Below are positions 55,711-64,000 of a stretch of DNA of 64,000 nt, in pieces; position 1 is the stretch's first letter; each line of letters begins with the position of its first letter. The translations under genes were made by a program, and so were the position numbers. The notes beneath the pieces are model-generated. The model did no database searches and was not told where the DNA came from. It was given only the letters and a program-made list of their open reading frames with translations. The DNA is taken from contig OX375879.1 of the NCBI GenBank assembly GCA_947359465.1, positions 117,832,557 through 117,896,556 on the forward strand. The letters are read 5' to 3'. The DNA comes from Metellina segmentata. Its lineage: Eukaryota; Arthropoda; Arachnida; Araneae; Tetragnathidae.

Positions 55711-56530
55711 TTAAGGCAGTGGTTTTCAACCACTGGTGCACTTCACGGATGGTGGGACAGTTCAACCCTCCAGGTGTGGTTTATCTATCTTCGTAACGAA
55801 ACCACCTTCTAGTGTCTAGCCTTTGATGCAAAACCTTTTCCTGTGTCGACCCTCTATATATAATAGGGCATTACGCTATTACTCCAAAGAGAATTAATAC
55901 TAAGAATACTAAATGCTTTATTACTCCTTGGAGTAATAGGGCATTTGTCTTAATGCAACTCGTCGTTTACAAAATTGACCAGGTCTTTATGGATGAGATA
56001 CCTCGTCATTAAAGAACTTGACCAGATCTTGATGGAATTGGAAGGAGAAAAATGGGACGGGATGATGTGGAGTACTGGTTCGATTAAGGCAGTGATTTTC
56101 AACCACTGGTGCACCTCACGGATGGAGGGACAGTTTTACCCTTCTGGTGTGGTTTATCTTCGTAACGAAAACTACCTTGTAGTGGCAAGCTTTCGATGCT
56201 AAACCTTTTCCAATTTGAACCTCCTTGTATAATAGGGCATTAGGCTATTACTACCAAGATAATTATTACTAAGAATACTAAATGCCCTATTATTACTTGG
56301 AGTAATGGGCATATGTCTTGATAATGCAACCCGTCTTTACCTGAACTGACCAGGTATTTGTTTATGAGGTATCGCGTCATTAAAGAACTTGACCAGATCT
56401 TGTTGGAACTGGAGGGGGGAAATGGGATGTGATAATGTGGAATACTTTGGTTTAAGGTAGTGATTTTCAACCACTTGTTCTCCTAATGGAGGGTGGGATA
56501 ATTTAACCCTCCTGATGGTTGTCGCGAGGA
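55711..56530 (+). repeat. ~370-bp tandem repeat, 2+ units
   Basis: Units begin at about 55711, 56085 and 56455 with GCAGTG(G/A)TTTTCAACCACT. Each unit goes on to GG(T/A)GGGA(C/T)A and AACCCT(C/T)C. The first two then have TGTGGTTTATCTTCGTAACG (the first with ATCT inserted before TTCG), followed by TATAATAGGGCATTA(C/G)GC, GACCAGGT(C/A)TTT and CGTCATTAAAGAACTTGACC. Confidence 0.88.
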
Positions 56531-56720
56531 GGTTTCATGTCAATAACAAATCTCACCAGGTCCTTAATGGTCGAGATATCTCGTCCATGCAGATCTCGTA
56601 ATTAGAAGAAACGTCAGTGATCATATCTTGATCTCGTCATCAAGAAAAAATCGTCAATAATTCGATGACGAGCTATCTCGTCATTACCAAAATTGGCCAG
56701 ATCTTGATGGACTATGTGAA
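56531..56720 (+). repeat. Palindrome repeat array
   Basis: GGTCGAGATATCTCGTCC at 56571, GATGACGAGCTATCTCGTCA at about 56661, GGCCAGATCTTGATGGAC at about 56696. It follows directly on the ~370-bp repeat, whose units also hold GACCAGATCTTGATGGAA. Confidence 0.8.
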
Positions 56721-57048
56721 GGAGTAATTTTTTCTAGGACGAACTTAATACTTAAATTGATTTGTGATAATTTGATTTTTACTTGAATATTTCATCTTTA
56801 AACTAACCCAAATGCTTAAATAACTATTAAAACTGCTATTTACTTTACATAATTTAATAGAACTTATGAGTGAGTAATTTTTACTTGAATAAATTTTACG
56901 CTTAATTTTGCTTCATACTTGTTTTTTATTTTAATATTGTTTAACAGATAAAAAACACAAATGCGCAAATGACTATTAAATTAATAAATATTGGTATTTC
57001 ATAAATCAAAACAAGTCATACAATTCTCTCTATATTAAAAAAAAGTTA

Positions 57049-57072
57049 CCGCCGCCGCCGCCGCCGCCGCCG
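57049..57072 (+). repeat. (CCG)8 microsatellite
   Basis: Eight CCG units in AT-rich DNA. Confidence 0.98.
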
Positions 57073-57459
57073 AAGAATTGAAATTTTTGTTGTTTAGCTC
57101 CATTCTTAGACGGTTTCCCGAGAAAGTACTGATCGGAAAAATATGAAATTAACATGCTTTGTTCTTCATCGTATTCCCTGGATAATTATTAAGATTTTTT
57201 TCCGATGCAGCTATTAGTTTAGGTTTTATTAAGTGTTAAAGTTGAAGAAGTGAAATTTCTTCCGCGAGTGAGCAAAACACATTCAAAATTTCAGTCTTTA
57301 GTCGTGAGTTTTTTTTTAAGAGTACCTCTCAACGTAAATTTTTGCAGCTCGTCGAGTTTTTTTTGAAATTTAAATGTGGTTCTTGATAATATTTTTTTGA
57401 AATTCGGGAAAAATCGGGACATTTTTGTTACTTTTTTTTAAAACTGCCGTATCTATATC

Positions 57460-57980
57460 TAATTACTATTAGTTTTTAATTTTTAAAATATAGCAGTATA
57501 CCTCAGAATATACTCTTTCTTACGGTACTATTATTTTTGAAATCGATTAATAATTAAATTGGATGCGATCAAAAGTTCGTCATACAAAATTCGGAATCTT
57601 TGGATATTTTCGCTACTTATTGTTAAAACCGTTTTGTCTACGGCAAAAGCCATTATTTTTTAAATTTGAAAACATCACTGAATACATTACATTACACTCT
57701 TTCTTATGGTACAATTATTTTTCAAATTGGTTAATAAATAAAATCGATGCAAATAAAAGTGGGTCATACAATTTTCGGAACTTTCAGATCGTAACTTCCG
57801 ATACAAAACTAAAATGGTCATATCTGTATAGTATTACTGTTAATTTTTAATTTTAAAAATATTGCAGTATACCTCAGAATATACTCTTTCTTACGGTACA
57901 ATTATTTTTAAAATTGGTTCATAAATAAATTCGATGCAATCAAAAGTTGGTGACACAAATTTCGTATTTTTCAGTTCGCA
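57460..57980 (+). repeat. Three direct repeats, ~170-180 bp
   Basis: ACTCTTTCTTA(C/T)GGTAC occurs at about 57510, 57690 and 57880, each followed by TTATTTTT, a TTAATAA or TCATAAA stretch and (A/C)GATGC(A/G)A. Confidence 0.85.
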
Positions 57981-58724
57981 TAGCTGCTTCCGAAAGCAGT
58001 AGTGGGTTACACTTTTGACTATCGGGTTTGCCAGATATCAAATTTATCGTAGCAACAATTGCCATAAAAACGATTTCTTTTTATTTGGCGAGGAAAAAGG
58101 CTCGCTTTTTCCCTCTGTTTTCAAGACAGTTTACCGACAAAGTACAGATCGTAAAGTTTGGATATTAACAATGTTTAGTTAAAATTGTACAGGGAACAAG
58201 ATGCAGAAGATTTTTTACTGATGCGGCTATTAGTTTAGGGTGCATTAAGTGTTAAAGCAAAAAAAGTTAAATCACTTGCGAAAGAAGTATTGGTTTGAGA
58301 AAGCAAACCAAACGGATTGCGTAGCAATCCCCGGGGTCGGCGAGCGTAAGCGAGACGCAGCTAAGCCCTCGCTGTGACGTCATGAACCGGAAAGTGAAAT
58401 CAGCATAATACGAATTATTCAGATAGTTTCACTCTGTGAAAGTAATGTTGGTTTGCGAAGCAAACCAAATGGTATCTGTGACAGGAGTGTTGGTTTGCGA
58501 AGCAAACCAAATGGGATTGCGCAGCAATCCCCGGGGGTTGGCGAGCGTAAGCGAGCAGGGGGCGGAGCCCCCTAGTATACGAAAAAGATCAAGTATGTAA
58601 TATAAGAAAGGCGCACTTTATGCAGTTTTCATTGAAAAGCATAACACCTAAGGAATTCTATGATTAAATAACACCTTATTTTCTAATATGACACAATGGC
58701 CGTGAAAGCCCAGATCTAAGACGT

Positions 58725-58955
58725 GTGTGGCTGATGTTGCAAGTTAAACATGCTGTTGCCTCAAATGTCCTCACGTTGGCGTTGTGTGAACGTTTGGAGA
58801 GTGAAATGCCAGCTCAGTTGTTGACCTTGTCATCCGACCGTGGTTCAAAATTCTGAAGTGTCCTAGGATCTTTGCTTTCGAGATTGACCCCGAACCGACT
58901 TCAATAACCCGTTGTGTTATACCAGTACAACTTTAATTCAAATACCTACCATCTG
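58725..58955 (+). mobile_element. SINE type B body and 3' end
   Basis: GCCTCAAATGTCCTCACGTT, GGAGAGTGAAATGCCAGC, CAACTTTAATTCAAATACC. The head is missing and a ~10-bp body deletion is present. Confidence 0.72.
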
Positions 58956-59519
58956 ATACACGCTTACTTTAAAAGGGATATCTCTTACAGATTTTCACGT
59001 AAATCTGGGAGGGTTTTTTCAGTGGCAATTCTATAATTCTGTTTCAATTTTCAAGTTTCGCATTATTTTTTTTAAAGTTTTCTTAGCCAGAAATCTTTCT
59101 CTCTCATGAATTTATTGTTTCTCATGTTGTGCCTTATACCTCTCAAGCACGCGTTTACAACTAATATTAATAGCTTGCTCACTTGAAGCTGATACAAAGC
59201 TCATCGCCCATTAAGAAAAGTGTCACTTTATGGTAGCCCGTATTTTCCTTTAAAGCAGTATTTAAACGAAAACTCCTTTTAAGTTAAGGAGACATTTATC
59301 ATCTTTGCTGTTGATTCTTACTTATTGGCTGCGTGCCAAAGTTCAGGTTATCTTCAAAACCACATGTCTGTGTTCGATGTTTTCAAACGGCTTCTTAATT
59401 TTCAACTTGCATCAAAGTTAACTCATAGTTGAATATCTCAACTAGTAAAACTCTTGTTAAAAATGAATAAGAAAATATGGTATAAATTACTATGCATTAT
59501 ACAAATTATGATATAGGCT

Positions 59520-59735
59520 TTCAATAATCAAGTTCCAAACGATCTAAAAGTTCTGAAATTTGTAGGACCAACTTTTGATCGCATCAAATTTATTTATTAA
59601 CCATTTTCGAAAATAATTATGCCATAAAAAAGAGAGCATTCTATGGTTTTCTGGAATGTTTTCAAATTCAAAAAAATATTAAGCTATAGATATGACAGTT
59701 TTAACAAAAAGTAACGAAAATTTCCCTTTTTAATG
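59520..59735 (-). repeat. Inverted copy of the repeats at 57460-57980
   Basis: ACCAACTTTTGATCGCATCA and AAATAATTATGCCATAAAAAA are reverse complements of motifs in 57540-57760. Confidence 0.7.
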
Positions 59736-60158
59736 TTTAAGTTTTGACAGAAAGGATATTTTAGGAGATCTGAATATTGTATATTTACAACCATTCGTTT
59801 ATTTCCTCTTGGTTATTTATTATTATACAGTGCTGGCTCTGTTAAACATATAATTTCACAACAATTCAAATATAGCAAAGGATTGGATTGGATATGATTT
59901 TGTGGCATTGAGTCCTCTTGGGACATATTATGCCAAACTCAAGATAAAAAGTCTAGTGTATCTAGTTTAATAATAAAATGAAATGAGTCATGACATAATA
60001 AAATGTATACTATATAAATTATATGTGATGGATGAAACCAATGTCAAGTAAAAAGCTAAAGATATTTGGATGAGGATTCTCTTCAACCATGTCTTTTAAA
60101 TCCAAGGTATATGAATTAAAATGTTTAAGTCGTTGCCTATTAAAATGTAATCATTCTA

Positions 60159-61121
60159 TTAAATGTGTTTTACTGTTAGTGGGCAAATGCAGTAATTGCA
60201 AATAGGATTATCTTCTCCGAGGAGGAGGTGTCTATGGGTTATCCGCGTATGTCCAATACGGAGGAGTGTTATTATTACCTGCTGCCTTCTTAAAGGTAGC
60301 GATTTCCATTCAGATAAATTTGGTTTGATGGCGTGAAGTTTGTTCTCCGTTTGTTCATTCCATTTGTTCTGCCATTTTTCCTTTAAAAATTTGCAAATGC
60401 TAAATTTTAAGTCATGATAAGGAATGGTATGATTAATATTATTTACGGTCGATTTGGCTCTTTCATGATACCTCAACATGAGATGGAATCCAACAAAATA
60501 CCGTTAAAATTTTTGGATGAAAGATGATAAATTTTTTTCAGTGACTCCAAAACAACGGGATGACTGGCATGATCAGGATGTTTCAATGACTGTAAAACAC
60601 TTAATGAATCTGTGAAAATGATACATTTTTTTATGACAATGATCAGATATATTTTCTAATGCTTTATAGATGGCCATTATTTCAGCGGTAAAAACAGAAC
60701 ATGAAGAATGAATTTTAAAACTGTGAAGAGAATCATTAGTAGTGAACGCAGCTCCAACATAGTCTGCCTTTTTAAATCCGTCCGTGTAAATTTGAATAAA
60801 ATTAGAGTAATTTTCTATATGCTTTTGAAAGAGTTGTTCGTATATAATATCAGAGGTATCTGCTTTATTGAAATTTTGGAATGGGTTTTGAAATTCAAAA
60901 TCATGATTAAACCAAGGAGAGAAAGAATACAGTTTTTTCTTGGTGGCGTCAAGTGAAGAAATTTCGGATCCATTCATTAAATCCAACATTCTTAAGTGGA
61001 ATGTAGGAATAAAGGATACTTTTGCTTGATAAAGGCGTTTTAAATATGAACTGTGATGAATGGTATGCAATGGGTGATGAGGGATTGAGGTAATTCTAAA
61101 AAAATATTCCAAGGACAACAC
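60159..61121 (-). pseudogene. LINE RNase H and C-terminal region
   Basis: IYTDGFKKADYVGAAFTT and VFTAEIMAIYKALENI give the first D and the E. After a shift near 60622 IFTDSLSVLQSL gives the next D. A second open piece (60479-60159) has LLRIGHTRITHRHLL and CNYC...LTVKHI, the final zinc-binding motif. Confidence 0.88.
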
Positions 61122-61427
61122 CTGTCGCCTTAAGTCCAGAGAAGGTTCAAAGCGTCCACATATAAGCTGCTTACGGGTGAAGTTCTAAATGTAACAGTAC
61201 ATAAGGCGGAAAGTTGTGTGGTGGATAGTGTTCAGAGTTTGAAGTGCAGAATTTCCTTACACCACGCAACTGTAATCTAATTTTGATCGTATTAAAGCTC
61301 TATAAATCTTACAAGTACGATCAGATCTCCATAATAATTTTCATAAAACTCGTAAGATGTTAAAAGCCTTTCGCAACGTTTGCGTAGATATGCGGTTGAA
61401 AAGTCAACTTCTTGTCAAATATTATTC

Positions 61428-62400
61428 CTAAACTTTTATACTGTCCACAACATTGATTAAAATTTCCCTGCAGAAAATCTCCGGCTCTAGGTGAAGACCT
61501 CGTTTTCTACAGAAATGAACACACGCGGTTTTAGAGGGTGAAAAACTGAAACCATTTTCGTCTGTCCAATTTGTGATTTTGTTAACGGCCTGTTGAAGTT
61601 GTCTCTCTATTAAATGAATGTCTTTAGCTGCGCATGAAATTTGCAGATTGTCAACGTAAAGAAAACCCTTTACTGATGGGGGCAATTGAGAAACAATATA
61701 GTTAATTTTTAAAATAAATAAAGTTACAGTTAAAACACTGCCTTGTGGTACTCCCTCCTCTTGAATAAAAACATCCGAGAAAATAGATCCAATCCTTACC
61801 TTAAAATATATTTTTCTAAAAAATTTTGAATAAAAATTGGCAGATTTCCTCTTTTTTCATAATTAAAATGTTTTTTTAAAATTCCATGTCTCCATGTTCG
61901 ATCGTAAGCTTTTTCGATATCGAAACAAATCGAGACGAGAGGCTTATTTTGGACAAATGCGTTTCTTATTTCGGTCTCGAGAGCGACTAGATTATCAATA
62001 GTGGATCTATTTTTCCTGAAACCACTTTGAAGTGGAGAGAGACATTTATATTTTTCTAAAATAAAAACCAACCTCGCGTTGACCATCTTTTCTGAAATTT
62101 GGCATTAACAGCTTGTCAGGGCTATTGGACGGTAGTTCGAAGTGTTCTTGGGGTCTTTATTCGGTTTCAGTATGGATATTATATTAGCATACCTCCATGA
62201 TTGCGGAAAAGTGTGCTCGGTCCAAATTCTGTTGTAAAATTTCAGGAGATGGTTTAGAGAACTATTTGAAAGATGTTTGAGCATGATGTAACTAATATTA
62301 TCTGGGCCAGGAGTTTATTTGTAAACCAAGGATAAAGCCTTTGTCAATTCGGAAAAAGTAAAATCACAATTATAAGATAATATACGGTTTGAAGTAAAAT
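61428..62400 (-). pseudogene. LINE reverse transcriptase, frameshifted
   Basis: Motifs in order: TPGPDNISYIMLKHL (about 62300); SWRYANIISILKP; NYRPIALTSC; LSPLQSGFRKNRSTIDNL and FDIEKAYDRTW (62086-61796); then after a shift near 61800 EGVPQGSVLTVTLF; then LYVDNLQIS. The catalytic YVDD is YVDN here. Stops occur at 62310 and between NYRPIAL and MVNARL. Dead copy. Confidence 0.9.
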
Positions 62401-62452
62401 TAACTTTATTCTTTTCAGATGCAACTTTAATTTGTTTAAACTCTCAGAGTAA

Positions 62453-63008
62453 TATGAAAAAGTTACTTATATTTAACTATACCTATTAGTCTGAACTGCC
62501 TGTAGTTCGTATCGTAGCTCGTAAAAGTAGCCTCACGATAGGACTTTGAGTTGACGGAAACACAGAAACATACAAAAAAAATAGCATAAAAGATCAACAA
62601 AATAACAGCATTTCGCAATAACAGTTTTTTTTTAATTTACAGCCCCCAATATGCTAAAAAGGCAGTCGTATAAGAAGCCAGCATTGTTAAGGGTTAGAGC
62701 ATTGGCAAAATGATGTTTAAATCCAAGACTGCCTTTTTAGCATATTTCTCAAAACGAAACCGTGATTGACCGGTACCCAACACATTTGAATACTTCCTTC
62801 TTCCTGTGCAGCAAATTGCAGCCTCTCAAACTCAGATTGGCTTCTGGAAATTAACATTTTCCTCTCCGTGCTTAACTTTTGGTAGTGAGTGTATTATAAG
62901 ACGAATATGAAAAAGTTACTTACGTTTAACTGAACCTATTAGTCTGAACTGCCTGCAGTTCGTATCGTAGGGCGTAAAAGTAGCCTCGCGATAGGATTTT
63001 GAGTTGTG
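62453..63008 (+). repeat. 103-bp direct repeat pair
   Basis: 62453-62555 and 62906-63008 share ATGAAAAAGTTACTTA, CCTATTAGTCTGAACTGCC, GTAAAAGTAGCCTC(A/G)CGATA and end GAGTTG. The spacing is 453 bp. Confidence 0.92.
62651..62747. repeat. Perfect 19-bp inverted repeat
   Basis: ATATGCTAAAAAGGCAGTC (62651-62669) and its exact reverse complement (62729-62747), with a 59-bp loop, midway between the 103-bp direct repeats. Confidence 0.95.
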
Positions 63009-64000
63009 ACATGGGCTTTGTATAAAGTCGGTGTTGATCAACTACACTAAAGCGACAACGCAGTAAAATGATGACAATGTTGTTTAAGTATTACTGATAT
63101 TTTCGTGAGGCAAAATGTAGCAGTGTCGCCTAAAGGGAGAAGCTGTTACTAAACAAAAGCATAAAAACAGCATTTGTTTTGGTAGTATAACAAAACATTG
63201 TGGGGCGTAAATTAAAAGAGGCCGTTATAGCGTTTTACTACCTAACTTTTGTTATTCTTTTATGCAATTTTTAGTTTGTTTTTGTGTTTGAGTGTCTTTT
63301 AGAAAGAATAGCAATATTTAATTTTGACAATTTATGCAACATAAAAATTTACAAAAGCATCACCTTTAACTTTTGGTTTTGATATCTTTTTGGAAGTTTA
63401 GCGATTTCAGTGTACTTCAGTTTTCGTATTGCAACATTTCCATCGTTCATCAACGCATCTCTCAAATGTGCATACTGTTCCACTCTTCAGTCATCTGATT
63501 CAGTCGTATGTGCATACTGTTCCACTCTTCAGTCATCTGATTCAGTCGTTTGTACAACACCTTCTCCGATTCAATCTCGGATTACATGGCGACAGTAAAT
63601 TGATGGAACATGTCTTTGCTTCTCAGTAAAACGTTGAAATTCGAAGAGCACATCATCATCCTGTGAGCGTAGAACTACATAGAAGAAATGTTCTTAGTTT
63701 GCATAAATTATCCAAATCCAAGATTGGCGTGAATGCAGTAAAGACCCTTTCAATACTGTGGACATTTTTAGGAAACCAAGTAAAACTAAAATATAATAAT
63801 AAATTAATTTTTAAATGTTCTACATAAAATTTAAAATTGGGATTAAATATCGCTTTTCTTTCCATAAGACATCGAAACAAAAATGATAAAAATTAACTAT
63901 ACGAAAACCGAAGTACTATACAAAAACAAACAAAAGATTGCATAAATGAAATAAACCAGAAATTGCACAAAATATCAAAATTAAATGTAACTAAACTTTG
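63009..64000. other. Unassigned, AT-rich, to end of window
   Basis: No gene recognised apart from the 42-bp duplication listed separately. Confidence 0.5.
63468..63551 (+). repeat. 42-bp tandem duplication
   Basis: Two units from GTGCATACTGTTCCACTC to TTCAGTCGT(A/T)T, at 63468 and 63510, almost identical. Confidence 0.95.

Larger units (their letters stand above)
57025..58575 (+). mobile_element. Helitron-like composite related to family 1
   Basis: The 3' end is clear: GGCGAGCGTAAGCGAGC, hairpin GGGGGCGGAGCCCCC, CTAG|T at 58575, as in family 1. A second, imperfect end motif lies at about 58315-58365. The 5' end near 57025 (TCTCTCTATATT) is a guess. Inside are two ~170-bp and three ~170-180 bp direct repeats. 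Confidence 0.6.
59880..62446 (-). mobile_element. Non-LTR retrotransposon, 5'-truncated
   Basis: Minus strand. Order: partial reverse transcriptase (62440-61430), RNase H (about 60850-60600), zinc-knuckle-like C-terminus (about 60240-60159), 3' UTR and an ATCCAATCCAATCC tail at 59880. This order (RT, then RNase H) fits the I/Jockey/R1 side of LINEs. The endonuclease is absent, and the upstream limit was set where similarity to the RT frame ends. Confidence 0.88.

Noticed and set aside
55370..55796. Opposite 131- and 133-codon frames as genes
   Set aside because: GC-rich DNA has few stops in all frames; no domains and no splice structure seen.
62691..62730. tRNA-like A and B boxes (TTAGAGCATTGG, TTTAAATCC)
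   Set aside because: No acceptor or arm pairing. It lies in the loop of the 19-bp inverted repeat.

Overview
The window looks like intergenic or intronic DNA from an invertebrate animal, most likely an arthropod and possibly an arachnid. There is no operon-like gene packing, no rRNA and no intact long reading frame. The DNA is AT-rich and full of Pol III-type SINEs, LINE remnants, hAT, mariner, Tc1 and PIF/Harbinger elements and Helitron-like repeats. The arachnid suggestion is an inference from one LINE 3' protein fragment (12179-12652), whose GHGPFPSYL / CxCG..TPLH motif I associate with LINE copies common in spider genomes. I see no host protein gene that I can support.

Layout. 1-17 kb is a dense, nested SINE landscape with a foldback element (4071-4606), a deleted mariner (4941-5760), a 28-bp tandem array (6511-6734), a hAT derivative inside a SINE (10015-10657), a LINE fragment inside a SINE (12139-12837) and a Harbinger-type MITE (13216-13667). 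16.4-21.1 kb holds three Helitron-like families. 22.0-24.5 kb is a hAT transposon with a broken transposase inserted in a smaller hAT-like MITE, each with an 8-bp target-site duplication (TSD). 27.9-29.3 kb is a diverged tandem duplication carrying a third SINE type. 29.8-30.6 kb is a triplicated repeat, and 31.6-32.1 kb a Tc1 remnant. 33.0-41.4 kb alternates a Helitron, a palindrome-rich repeat, a CATCGATG-rich MITE and SINEs. 43.4-54 kb is mostly AT-rich DNA without recognisable features, apart from a TA-type MITE, a long TA microsatellite and a Helitron/Harbinger nest. 53.9-55.2 kb is an old ~185-230 bp tandem repeat that runs into a GC-rich island (55.1-55.7 kb). 55.7-56.7 kb is a ~370 bp tandem repeat. 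57.0-59.7 kb is a Helitron-like complex, and 59.9-62.4 kb is a 5'-truncated, frameshifted non-LTR retrotransposon.

The most interesting signal is the SINE population. At least four SINE types are built from a small set of exchangeable modules: two tRNA-like heads and several bodies (named A-D here). Type A and type B have different heads but share one ~200 bp body. Type C shares head and first domain with B but has another body and an (AAC)n tail. Type D shares the head of A but has an unrelated body. Several insertions are bounded by clear TSDs, so their order can be read directly. The second most interesting signal is a dispersed repeat built around the perfect palindrome GACGAGATATCTCGTC. 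All family assignments come from reading the sequence, and no database search was possible.
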